Source: Artemisia argyi
Lineage: Eukaryota > Streptophyta > Magnoliopsida > Asterales > Asteraceae
Reading direction: 5' to 3'
Length of the DNA: 64,000 nt
Assembly: GCA_030686995.1 (NCBI GenBank)
Contig: CM060680.1
Span: forward strand, 202,541,322-202,605,321
A program made the position numbers and the translations under genes. Shown here piece by piece: positions 12,003 through 23,013 of this stretch (position 1 is the first letter of the stretch; each line of letters opens with the position of its first letter). The notes below the pieces were generated by a model. That model was not told the DNA's origin. It was given only the letters and a program-made list of their open reading frames with translations, and did no database searches.

Positions 12003-12425
12003 GTTGGAGACAAAGTGATGCTGAAAGTCTCGCCTTGGAAGGGTGTGATACGTTTCGGGAAACGTGGTAAACTCAACCCACGCTACATTGGACCATTTCT
12101 TATCTTAGAAAGAATTGGGCCCGTGGCTTATAGGTTGGAATTACCACATGAACTGAGTAAAGTTCACGACGTGTTTCACGTTAGTAATTTGAAGAAATGT
12201 CTTTCCGATGAGATGCCTGTCATTCCAATGAAGGATATTCGCGTTGATGAGAAATTGAATTTCGTGGAAGAGCCAATTGAGATTTTAGATCGTGAAGTTA
12301 AACGACTCAAGCGAAGTCGCATTCCGCTCGTCAAGGTTCGTTGGAATTCCCGACATGGACCAGAATTTACGTGGGAACGTGAGGACGAGTTCCGGAAGAG
12401 ATATCCGAAGCTTTTCACTTCGTAG
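12003..12425 (+). pseudogene. Integrase C-terminus with chromodomain-like tail
   Basis: This is the same frame as the integrase core, after the TAG. It contains [14 protein letters not shown], the [19 protein letters not shown] segment and [12 protein letters not shown], all typical of the integrase C-terminal domain. It ends in [17 protein letters not shown], which resembles the end of a chromodomain as in chromoviruses. The stop is at 12423-12425. Chromodomains are thought to steer insertion to heterochromatin; whether this tail folds as one is uncertain. Confidence 0.85.
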
Positions 12426-12465
12426 ATGAATTTTTCCGAGTGAAACCCGGGACGGGTTTCTTCTG

Positions 12466-12477
12466 AGACTGGGAGGA
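12466..12477 (+). other. Polypurine tract
   Basis: GACTGGGAGGA lies directly before the right LTR and would prime plus-strand synthesis. The same tract occurs before the left LTR (3107-3118) because of the extra internal fragment there. Confidence 0.8.
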
Positions 12478-12881
12478 TGTGACAACCGGCAATTTAGGGA
12501 GTTATTTTGAAAACCCGCATTACGTTAAAGTTCGTTTATAATTTTTATTTGGAATTTTATTTCACAACGAACTTGTAAGACCTATTTTATGGATAATTAT
12601 ATTTAATGATGTTATGGAATTCGTGAATTATTTTCATAATTCATTTTGATATTATGCTCGGTGATGTATTCTTAAATTCTCACTGGTACTACGTTGACTC
12701 TGGCACTAGGTTTACCTAACGAAAAATTTTATGATTCGTTTTACGAGTCCGACTATATTTAATTATTTACGAGATGTTTTTCGGGAGATATTAAAGTTTG
12801 AAATGAGTTCGGGTTTCGGGCCATGTGTTTTACACTTACCCATTATTTACCCACTCTTATTAGTAATATTATTATTATTAC

Positions 12882-12975
<94 letters not shown>

Positions 12976-15900
12976 TGTAAAAAAAATAATAATAATAATA
13001 AAAGAGTTATATACATTTGGTCCTTGTGGGTTCGGTTCATAAGCAACACCAACACCCTCACCCTCACACTTCTTTCTCTCTCTTTTCTCTCTTTTTACTA
13101 ACCCTAGCCGCCACCGAATACAAATCCGGCCACCACCACCATCTCGCCGCCCTCACAACAAAACCACAACCACCATCTTCTTCCTTATCGATTTCTCTTT
13201 CATTTGGTATATCATACGCACCATATAACCAACATTAACACCTCGTGATTTTATCAAATCCGACCCAACTTTATTGTTTTTACTAGATCTATACATTTGG
13301 AGGTTCAAGAAGGTGAGTATGTTCGATTTTGGCTTTTGGGTGCATCGACTTGGTGATTAATCCGTGGCTACATGGAAGTTTTTCATGGGAATCGAATTAT
13401 TATGAGATGAAATAATGTTTTTGATGTTAAATAATGGTTTGGTATCCGGGTCTTGGTGATTCAACGATGGGTCGAGTGAACCGTGAGTCAAGGACTCACG
13501 GCTTGATGTGGGATTCGAGCCTATGGCTCGTTATTTTGGCTTATTGTGGCCTTGAGTTCATGGTTTTCATGTTGCTTGCATTGGACCTTGGTTAGACTCG
13601 ATGGGGTCTTGGCCTTTGTGGCCGAATATGGTTATTGACGCCACGACCCAAGTGGGTCGACTTGGGCAGTTGGGTGTAGCTCTTTGGAGCTTATCTTGTG
13701 ACCTCTTGGTTATTGAGGTCGAGTCCTTGTGACTCGTGTATTGAGCCGAGACTCAAGTGAGTCGAGGGCTCGGGTTTGGCTTGGTAAACCAACCCGAATA
13801 TGGACCATATTTGTATTTATATTTCCTTGTTATAATTGTTGTTAACTTGGTTTTGATTCGGCATTGGTTGTTTATTTGTTCTTTGGCCGTATACATGTGG
13901 GTCGAGACCATGTTTGGGTCTCGACATTGGATATTGAATTTTGGTATTGTGAAGTTGTTGACGAATTGGGATATTGGGGACCGATTGTGAGACGGTCACT
14001 TAGATTGACGGAGATAGGTTAGTCGGGTGCCGTAGTCGGACCCTATTGTTGTAGCACGTGGATTGGGATTGTGTTGGACGGAGATGTATTGTTTTTATGA
14101 CATTTACGTATTACTTTGAACTTGGACAATGAGCCGAGAGTCATGACTCGGACATGTGACCATTTCGTATGACTCGATAACTATTACAAATAAAACATAA
14201 ATAATAAAACTCGTAATAATAGTTATTGATAATATAAACGTTTATATGAATATATAGACGTGAATAACGGATATATAATTATATAAGCGCGTATATTAAT
14301 AATAATAATAATCACGAGTCGTATTATAAATAATACAACTAGATATATATTAGGCTACGAAAGTGGCATAATATTATTGAACGTATTATTATTATAAAGA
14401 AATTATGATAAAACGAGGAAATCTCGACAATTACCAAATATTAAATAAAAATGTCATTTTATATATAATAAATGAACTTATCGAGTTATGCGGAGTTGTG
14501 GTCACTCGAGTCCAGGTAAGTTTTATTGGTGACTTTCGTGTTGTCACGGATATATGACGATTAATATAAACGTTTTCTATAACTAAATAACCACTTAACC
14601 GTAGGGTTGAATCGGGTTATTTGGCTATATGAAATGAGTATATTAATGGGCATCGTATCCTACGACGCCCATAGGTTGTGGTATATGTAAAGTGTAATAA
14701 ATTGCGAGTGTATATATCGGGAAATCTGGCCAATTTGACGATATATATAAGGAATTTATTAAACTACGATATATATCATATAGTATTTATGTGCTATGTG
14801 CTTTAGGATTGGGTGTAATCTTGGAACGGTATGTTACGTAAATAAATATGAGGATTATCAAATCGACGGATTTAATAAACTTCGGCGATTTATTTAAATG
14901 AAATATTGGGCTAATATTAGATCCATAGGTTATTTTATTATTCGTTGAGTGACCTTTTGGTTTGTTTTGTGTCGACCCACCACCCGTGTGGATACCAAAC
15001 GTAAATATACCAAACTAATACGAAATGGATTTTCGGAAATAAAACGGATTCTCGTCCGGGTTTGGGAATATCTTGAATTTGAGGAAATGATTGCTGAACG
15101 AGTTAATATTGTTAGGTCGTGCCGAGTCCGTAGTTGCTGTTTTGTGAGTTACTATACGTCTTATTTCTACCGAATTCTTCTTGCTATTTTCTGGATTTGA
15201 GGTGAGTCATAGCCCCACTTTTACTCTTGAACTATGTTTTCAATACTTGGGGTGAGAAACGTGCAAATTATTTTATGTGGACTATTATCGCTTCTATATT
15301 CTTTCTAAAACTTGCTATGCGTATGGACTAGGATATATTGTCAGCTTTAGTCACACATTTTGTGTGTACTATTCAAGGTTGGCTTATTTGGTTATTGATT
15401 GGAATTGTCAGCTTCAGTCACACGGTTCGTGTGTACTATTCAAGGTTGGCTTATTTAGATACTGTAGTGTGCACCTATAGGTTATTAATACTTCGGAGGT
15501 TATCCGAGTATTTATTGGTATTGCGAGGGTTACCCGAATATCTGTGTTAGAACGGAGGGTATCCGTGTGTTAGGTTGGAGCGGAGGGTATCCGCAGGCTT
15601 TTAGCGAATCCTTAGTCTAGCTAGCAAGCGTTTTGCGTATATGTCCACTATATTGTTAGATTAATTTAAACCTATGATCTCACCAGAAAAAGCTGACTTT
15701 TAGCACGTTTTCTCAGGTAATTAAGTGATGATATGCATGCTTGGAATGGAAGGCTCGGCCAAGGCTCATGGTTTATAGATCTATTTTTCTAAACTCTGAT
15801 AATTATTTATGGACCTATTGTTATAATATTTTGGGCCTGACTCTTAATGATGTTGGGATAAATGTAAACGTTAAAACCCCGTTTTGGTTGCATTTTTATT

Positions 15901-16007
15901 ATGTTTACTTTATCTCGTTCTATATTGTCTTGTGTTGGATACCAATCCCCGTAGCACCCCGAAAGCTTGTTGAGTCTTCCGCTGTATCAAATTTTGGGGG
16001 TGTTACA
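12478..16007 (+). repeat. Right LTR of the Ty3/gypsy element (3,530 bp)
   Basis: TGTGACAACC to GGGGGTGTTACA, collinear with the left LTR. It differs by a 36-bp segment at 13767-13802 (GCTCGGGTTTGGC...), a longer (ATT)n tract at 12854-12974 and scattered substitutions. Its 3' flank (ACCGCCGCCGG) is unrelated to the left flank. Confidence 0.92.
12854..12974. repeat. (ATT)n microsatellite in the right LTR
   Basis: About 120 bp of ATT/TTA repeat with a few early interruptions (TAGTAATA, TTACTA), longer than its left-LTR counterpart. Poly-Leu and poly-Ile frames across it are artefacts. Confidence 0.95.
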
Positions 16008-16500
16008 ACCGCCGCCGGTGCTCTCCCACCGCACGGTAAGGTTCAAATGCGGGGAGGTTTACCGCTTGCTCCATGTTTGAAATTTGACCGTTGGGGCTGA
16101 TTTTTGGAACGTTGGAAGGTAATGACTCATTTATTTTTATTTTTTTATTTATTTTTATTATTATTATTATTATTATTATTTTAAATATCAACTCAATCTT
16201 GTAAACTTAAACAATGAAACTTTAACAAAACAGACAGTAAAGAATTGACCTTTTTAGCTGTTTTTGTGATATTCAGCATGTTCAAAGAGAGTTTTGATGA
16301 TGTGTGTGTTTTTAGTGTGTGTGAGAGAGAGATAGGGAGGTGCATATGTGGGTGGTGATGATGTAAGTATATGAAAAAGTAGATATATATTGAACTAATG
16401 AAAATCTAATCAAGTTTTATGACGTACTCCTTCGTTTTGTATATCTCACAAATTAACTATCATAATCACATAAAATACGTCCTTTGTTTGAATAAAATTT
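16008..16500. other. Unassigned flank with a GC-rich start and an (ATT)n tract
   Basis: A GC-rich start (ACCGCCGCCGGTGCTC, then CCACCGCACGG) gives way to an (ATT)n tract near 16155-16183. A GTGT/GAGA-rich patch follows at 16300-16380 that looks like transcribed-leader sequence. The GC-rich start is reminiscent of the left end of the Harbinger-type element at 53755, but I could not align them. No coding sequence was seen. Confidence 0.4.
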
Positions 16501-16787
16501 TACTCTCTCCGTCCCAAAAAAAGAGTCCACAAACAAATATTGTTGAAATTAAGATATGTGTAATTAATGCTAGTTTTGATTGATAAAAAGTCATTTTTAC
16601 CCTCATAATTAATATAGAAATGAAAAATGAGTCATTAATGCAAGTTTTAATTGAAGGCGTAAAGTAGAAAAACTAGTCATAATTACTGTCCATATATAAA
16701 AACTGGATACTTATTTGGGGACAAACATAAATAGTAAGATGAAGTTTATTTATTTATTTATTTTTATTTTTTTTGACGGAGGGAGTA
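16501..16787. mobile_element. Stowaway-like MITE
   Basis: The ends are TACTCTCTCCGTCCCAAAAA and the inverse TTTTTGACGGAGGGAGTA. The CTCCCTCCGTCCC terminus with TA at both ends is the Tc1/mariner-derived Stowaway signature. It is 287 bp, AT-rich and non-coding. Confidence 0.85.
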
Positions 16788-16824
16788 TCAGTCATCTAAC
16801 ATGAATTTGTTGCCAATAAAAAGT

Positions 16825-17083
16825 TACTTCCTCCGTCCCATAATAATTGTTCACTTTGATTTTTTTGAGTCTTTTTTGTTCAACTTTGACCATTAATATT
16901 TTTATTTGTGTTATATAATACTTGATAAAAATTATATCAATGAAAATACATTTAAAACCCAATCTATTCATATACTTTTCATCAAGTATCATACGACACA
17001 AATAAAAATATTAATAGTCAAAGTTGAGAAAAAAAAGACTCAAAAAAGTCAAAGTGGACAATTATTATGGGACGGGTTTAGTA
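16825..17083. mobile_element. Second Stowaway-like MITE, long hairpin
   Basis: It starts TACTTCCTCCGTCCCATAAT and ends with the inverse (ATTATGGGACGGG...GTA). The inverted similarity runs inward over about 60 bp per arm (TTGTTCACTTTGA against TCAAAGTGGACAA), so the transcript would fold into a hairpin. It is about 259 bp with TA at both borders. The apparent 69-codon frames on both strands are by-products of the palindrome. Confidence 0.82.
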
Positions 17084-17947
17084 TTTACTTATTTTGTATA
17101 TTCATTATAAGTTAAAATTGTTTTAGTATGGTTCATTGTGTATGTTTTGTGGGTTATGAAATAAGACCAAGTGTAGTGCATCTAGATTCTCAGGTGCTAC
17201 CAAAGAGCAAATAAAAAGGGTAAATTGCAAAAATGGTCCTTCACGTTCCACAAATTAGCAAAAATGGGACCGAGACAAAAAGTAGCGCAAAAAAGACACC
17301 AACGTTCCACATTTTTGCAAAATCGCCACTGAGAGGCCTTTTTGGCTAACTTCCGTTAGTTTTCCTCGTTAAGTGCAGTGAAATGACTAATATACCCTCG
17401 TCTTCTTCCCCATTTGAATTTCTTTTTAAATTATATTTAACTTTAATATAAAATCAAGAACAAAAACCCAGAAATGCAAACACAGCCACCACCACCACCA
17501 CACAACAAACACCACCACCCTCTACCGGGGTCAAACTGCAAGAACTATGATCACGATGAGAAGTACGATTCCCAGTATCACCAGAGGTAAACAAGTCTGC
17601 ATGAAGTAAACAAGTCTGCACCTAAAATATATTTTGATACAATAAGACGGGAAAAAAAATCTCTAATTTATTTATAAACACTCACTACTCCATGGTGGCA
17701 AATTAATTGCAAAAACAATAGGGACCAGTAATGTAAAAGTTGGCAGTATGAGTGAAAACACAAAGATGGGGTCCGTTACAAATGCATCAGATATCAAACA
17801 AACTAACCCATCATCCAATTTTCCCCCTTTTTAATTCTTCATAATCAACACAAATTTCACTAAATTAAATAATCAATTCTACAAAAGAAACCCTAATTTC
17901 ATTATTTCCCCCAATTTTTACTTAACCCTAATGTTGCTAATCTGATT

Positions 17948-18369
17948 ATGGTTACTGATACTTTCGATGATGGAACTGATATTTTTTCACCGATGGTAAT
18001 CAATTTCACCTTATATATATTTTTTTTAAATTTAGTATAAATAAATGTGTGACCTTTATGATCAGATTGTGTAATTGATGTTGATTTATGGACTTAATTG
18101 TTGAATTGGTTAGTTTTTAGTGTTGTTTATTGTTTGATTTTATAAATTTATGTTAAATTAGTTTGCTTTTTGATCAACTGATGTTAATTTTATGAAGTTA
18201 TGAATTTTTTAGTGAATTTGAGTGTAAATGGAGTGTTTTTATTTGTGTGGAATAGGTGCCGAGTGAGAGCGATTCGATGATTGGGGAAAGAAAAGAAATG
18301 TCGATGGCGGGTATTGACAACGAAGGGAGTAGAAGGAAGAAAAAGAAGAAACAAAATGGAATCTGTTAA
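17948..18369 (+). CDS. Captured two-exon gene fragment inside the MULE (53 residues)
   Basis: Exon 1 is 17948-17995 (MVTDTFDDGTDIFSPM). The intron 17996-18255 has GTAATC and AATAG borders, and exon 2 is 18256-18369, ending in TAA. The join keeps the frame. The product is acidic at first and ends in a Lys/Arg-rich tail (SRRKKKKKQNG). The leader before the ATG (CCCTAAT motifs, C/T-rich) looks like a plant 5'-UTR. I do not recognise the parent gene; it looks like the 5' end of a nuclear protein gene cut short on capture. Expression is unknown. Confidence 0.5.
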
Positions 18370-18526
18370 ATTCACAAGTTATAACGTTTGTTGTAAATTC
18401 TTAAAGGTATATTAGTCATTTCACTGGTGGATAGGAATTAATTGCAAAAACAATAGGGACCAGTAATGTGCAGACTTGTTTACTTCATGGTGGCAAATTA
18501 ATTGCTAACTTCCATTTCGTATGATG

Positions 18527-18638
18527 CTTATTAGTTTCCACTCTCTTGTGCAGACTTGTTTACTTCTGGTGATACTGGGAATCTTATTAGTTTCCACTCT
18601 CTTGTGCAGACTTGTTTACTTCTGGTGATACTGGGAAT
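18527..18638 (+). repeat. 56-bp direct tandem duplication within the MULE
   Basis: Two adjacent copies of a 56-bp unit starting CTTATTAGTTTCCACTCTCT. The unit overlaps the inner edge of the right terminal repeat. A separate 30-bp word (AATTGCAAAAACAATAGGGA...) also occurs twice, at about 17705 and 18440. Both suggest repair-mediated duplication inside the element. Confidence 0.85.
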
Positions 18639-19012
18639 CGTACTTCTCAACGTGATCATAGTTCTTGCAGTTTGACCCTGGTAGAGGGGTGGTGGTGTTG
18701 GTTGTGTGGTGGTAGAAGGTGGTGGTGGTGGTGGCTGTGTTTGCATTTCTGGGTTTTTGTTCTTGATTTTATATTAAAGTTAAATATAAATTAAAAAGAA
18801 ATTCAAATGAGGAAGAAGACGAGGGTATATTAGTCATTTCACTGCACTTAACGAGGAAAACTAACGGAAGTTAGCCAAAAAGGCCTCTCGGTGGCGATTT
18901 TGCAAAAATGTGGAACGTTGGTGTCTTTTTTGTGCTACTTTTTGTCTCGGTCCCATTTTTGCTATTTCGTGGAACGTCAAGGACCATTTTTGCAATTTAC
19001 CCCAAATAAAAA

Positions 19013-22000
19013 TATGATCATTTAAAAATGAAACACGAGCCTAGCTAAATACACGTGAACCCATAACGTATTGATACATAGTGATATATATTATAAAAAA
19101 AATATATATGATCGTACTCGAGTAAGTTCACTGTATAATTTCAAAAGAGAAAATGAATCGTAATATTAACAGTATGCATAACTCACGACAAGTTAACCAA
19201 GACCAAATATGATAGGGTGCACATTTTTTTTTTAAACCGTGATATAATAGAGTTAAATCCATGTACCGGGTGCATCTAAGATGCATTTAGGAAAAATCGA
19301 TTTTTTTTCTTTTTTCAAAAATTAACACTATATCAAAAAAATAACCTCCTGGTTCCGTCCCTGGTTGACCACTAAAAGGTGGCTTAGTGGCAAAAACTTT
19401 GGGTGAGACGTCTTAGGTGTAAACAATCCTGAAATGGTCGCATTAATCTTCAGAAAAAGAAGGCTTTAACCTATTTGAGTCTGCGTAATGGTGGTCCAAA
19501 CCTTGTAAATTAGTCGATAAAAAAATTAGAAATCATGATTAGAAAATAAACTAAAAGAAAAAAGGGATAGTTTAAACTTTAAAATTATACCATTTTTAGA
19601 TAGTTTGTACGGAGTAGTTTGTAATGAGTACGTTTAAACTCCTATACTGACTAAAACATGGATGGATTACACGTTCGCTACTATACTCTTTATTTGGTTC
19701 AGTTCCTGAATCTGGTATGAGTTCCCTTTATGTTTTCAAGACGTCAAAGGTCCATTAAGAGCTATGACATCTAATGAAGTTTAGGAAATTTAGTGTAAGA
19801 CCTAGCTTTTCAATAATACAAGATTGGCGACGATCGCCGCGTTGCCGGCGTGCCTATTTATTTTGGAAAATGTTTTTTTAGGGTTTGTTTTTTGCGGTAT
19901 AATGTTTAAGCTGTTGTTTTAGGGTTTGTTTTTTGTATCGTTCTTAAGGAAGCTGCCTTTGTTCGTTTGAACAATTATACCTTCTGGACTATATCATTTA
20001 TTCCATGAAAAACCATGTTAAAGAGGCATACCTTTCCACCATTCTTATGTGCAGACGGATCTGGATTCCCATTTGCGTCTAACCCACGGACCAAATGTGT
20101 ACAGTAACTGCAACCACAATACATTGAAAAAAGTTAATATAGTCTAAATCATTACGTATATGTTCTGTACATATCGTTTGTTTTAAAAAAAATTGTTAGT
20201 ACAAATAGCCAGTTGACTCACACATGCTTGGACCATGTAAGCAAATAGCTGTTCCGGAAACAGCTGGAAAATTGTAACCTGATGCAGCTTGGGTATCAGC
20301 GCTAAACTGACCTATTTAGCCACTACTTCAAGATCAAAACACACCCGTTTCGGACCCCAATTCCACACCCATTTCAGTCCCTAAACTGACCCATTGTAGC
20401 CCTGACTTCAACCCCCAAACACATCCATTTCTGTCGTGTTTCATCACTCCAAACCCACCAATTTCAGTCCCCAACCGCACCCACTTCAGCTTCTATTTCA
20501 ACACCCGAACGCACCCATTTTGGACTCCATTGTAGGCCTGAATCCCGTACACATTTCAGTCCACAAAATGATCCATTGCAACTGTCGGTTTGGGTGAATT
20601 TAATGCAAAATCCAAATTGACAAACATGCGTAACAACTATGTTGAAAGTGAACGCTGATGTGGTATAAACCACTGCAATTTGATAAGAAGGTTACATCTA
20701 TATAACAGAAGGAAAAAAAAAAGTAAAACTAAAAAGGTCGAAATTGCTTACCAATCACCACCAAGAGGCTGAAAGTTGGCGTTGTCTTTATTCCCTCGGA
20801 TCCGATCTGCTGGGCTTGGGCCACGCTTACGCTACTAATCATGTTTTTACGCTTTGTAGAACCTCATAGCCTAACCTTTTTGAGTTACAAAAGAGCAAAT
20901 AATCAACAATTTAAATTGGCATGTGCAGAATTCCTTTTAAAAATAAATATTCCAAAACTTGTGTTTTAGCATTGAACTTACTCGGTTTCGAACAGCTAAT
21001 CTTAAATTAATAGTCTTCGTCTTCAGCTTGAGTCGCTTCCATTCTAACTCTCTTCGCCTCTTGAATCGCTCGTATTAGCAACTTTATATCACCTCATTCC
21101 TAACACCTAAAACATAAAAAAGCCAATCTTTAATTAGACGTAAACACATTATTTTGTTTTCAATATAAAAGCGTAAGCAGAACCCAATCTCAAACGCCCG
21201 CTAAAACTGTTCATCTCCATATTCCTTTTTTATACAAACCTACTGACAAACCGAAGCTTGATGCTTGAGATTTTGCCAAAAAAGCTTACAACAGAGGATA
21301 TATAAGGCATGGCTACAGGTCTAGTAACCTGCCTCACCAAAATCCCTACAACCTCAGGTTTAATCAAACCCATACATGGCATACTAAAAGTGAGACAACC
21401 GAAGGTTCATCATGAGATTTTGCCAAAAAAAAAATTTACAACAAAGGACACATAAGTAATTTTATAACAATTTTTAACAGGAAATAGTAACTTGTTAAAA
21501 AAATTACCATCAACAACAGCAACAATATGAAAACAGCTAAAGCGGGTTTTCTCTCAACTTATGATCAAAAGTGAGCATTTCCAAATACCTGGGCGATTTT
21601 GCATAAATAAAGTAGAATATTTAGGCGCTGTAAGACATCAAGTATGTAGAATATACATGTGTAACTGATCTATAGGTATATGGAGGGCAAAAACGACTGT
21701 ATATTCCATCTTAAATTCATCTAACTGCATACCTGCATTTGGATCCGATGTTGCTGCAGGTGCGCGAGCCCTTTTTTTCAGCAGTAGCTATCTCAGCATC
21801 CAACTTTTCCAGCTACCAAACTATAGCAAGTCAACTCTTTTCCATCACTTGTTCAGTCAAACGTTGTGTCACATGCTTTTGTCGCCTAGAACCTGTGTTC
21901 ACATTATGGTTAGGAGTATCGGGCTGTCACAACAATACCAAGGCTATAATAAATAATAAATGCGTGCATAAACATGCTAATTTCAGTTTAAACTCAAACT

Positions 22001-22616
22001 GTTTTAATGATTGGTTTATTTTTTTTATGCAGATTTTTTAAAGGAGAATTTAGGTTTGAAGATGAATTCAAAAAAACAAAGCAATCGTAAAGAAGTTTTA
22101 TTTTAATTCTGGCTCAGATTTTCGAGTGCGGAACTGGCCAAAAGGGTAAGCGAGCCCGCCACGGCGGCAATCTGATCGTGATGCCCTGCCAAGATACGGG
22201 TCGTTTTCAGCCATCATGTTCAAGTACGTTATAATAGTTGGAAAATATTAAACGCACCAAAGTAATACTATCTTCATCACCATAATAAATTAAAAATGAA
22301 TTCATAAATATGAAAATAAGCTGTTTTATAGGGCCATCAGTTTGAAAATAAGAGACACTTAACTGTTAAAGAAAGGATGCTGAAGCGGCTCCATTGCTGC
22401 TCGACTCTTGCACGTATTCCATGAGAGAAGCACATTATTGTGTAAGTCATGATCAACTGAACTTAACTAATACATTAAAACACAAAAGACCAATATACCA
22501 CTTACCTATTCAACTAATTCTTCCATTGTTTTCTGAGTGGTGGCTTTTCCAAAAAAAAAAACCCGTCAATAATCCATCTTGTTTTACATCTTCGAGGTGG
22601 TATTTAAATATTCGTC
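19013..22616. other. Gene-poor repeat debris
   Basis: No intact gene was seen. Short stretches have coding-like composition, for example 21005-21080 on the minus strand (KLLIRAIQEAKRVRMEA) and 21740-21900 on the minus strand (Lys/Glu-rich). They are interrupted and I cannot name them. Around 20300-20550 a degenerate word (CACCCATTTCAGTCC) recurs several times. The stretch may be interior of the element whose 3' end lies at 25669. Confidence 0.4.
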
Positions 22617-23013
22617 ATGTTTGCAGTGCGATTGTAGAAAGCGTAAGTGTTTTATAGGATTTGCTAGCAACAAAGCACCTAAAATCTTTTTGAATCTTGA
22701 CTGCTGTTGCTTCTCTTCTCAACTGCTCAAATTTCTTGTAAGTTGATAAACATGTACAAAGGAACAAAAAAAAAAATCAGACTCTAATAAGACTTTGGGA
22801 AATCGAAATATAACAAACTACACAGAATTGTAGAGGAACCTTGCCAGCAAGCAACTGGATAGCAGCTTTGCGTACTGAAACATACCGATTGCGTGCAATG
22901 TAAGTACACATTTGCCTTTGAACAATTCTAGTTGCATTGGCAAGAACTTCTAACCTCATTGCATCAAGTTTTGCCATTTGACCAGCTCGTAGAAGTAAAT
23001 TGGTCTTACCAAT
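22617..23013 (-). pseudogene. Myosin XI heavy chain IQ-region fragment (two exons)
   Basis: Exon 22840-23013 has a CAG acceptor and a GGCAAG|GT donor. It encodes LLRAGQMAKLDAMRLEVLAN and TRIVQRQMCTYIARNRYVS, which match the neck of plant class XI myosins, where IQ motifs bind calmodulin-like light chains. A second piece, 22617-22734, encodes KFEQLRREATAVKIQKDFR and SKSYKTL, the next IQ repeats, then hits TGA. Order and strand are as in the real gene. Motor, coiled-coil and tail parts are absent, so this is a relic or transposon-captured fragment, not a gene. Confidence 0.85.

Larger units (their letters stand above)
3119..16007 (+). mobile_element. Ty3/gypsy chromovirus-type LTR retrotransposon (Tekay/Del-like), defective
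   Basis: Two long LTRs (3119-6581 and 12478-16007) begin TGTGACAACC and end GGGGGTGTTACA. The left LTR is followed by an initiator-Met tRNA primer site, and the right one is preceded by a purine tract. Internal order is gag, protease, reverse transcriptase, RNase H, integrase, C-terminal chromodomain-like tail, which is the Ty3/gypsy order. Clade placement rests on the long LTRs and the tail motif and is an inference. The coding region is broken at several points and gag has lost sequence, so the copy cannot encode its own proteins. No 5-bp target duplication is visible: GAGGA lies before the left LTR and ACCGC after the right one. Confidence 0.92.
17218..19002. mobile_element. Long-TIR Mutator-like element with captured gene piece (Pack-MULE type)
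   Basis: Terminal inverted repeats of roughly 400 bp (about 17218-17620 and 18605-19002) start GGGTAAATTGCAAAAATGG and are strongly similar along their length. They are flanked by a perfect 10-bp direct repeat, CAAATAAAAA (17208-17217 and 19003-19012). Long TIRs plus a 9-11 bp duplication fit Mutator-like elements. No transposase is present. The interior holds a 5'-UTR-like leader, a small two-exon coding unit (17948-18369) and local duplications. It belongs to no other annotated element. Confidence 0.82.

Noticed and set aside
18531..18794. Pro-rich and Trp-rich frames on opposite strands
   Set aside because: They arise from the GGTGGT-rich terminal repeat of the MULE, and the same sequence occurs inverted at 17480-17600.
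19013..22616. Protein-coding genes in this stretch (for example 20464-20673, 21739-22041)
   Set aside because: Frames are short, without domains, and have no consistent splice partners.
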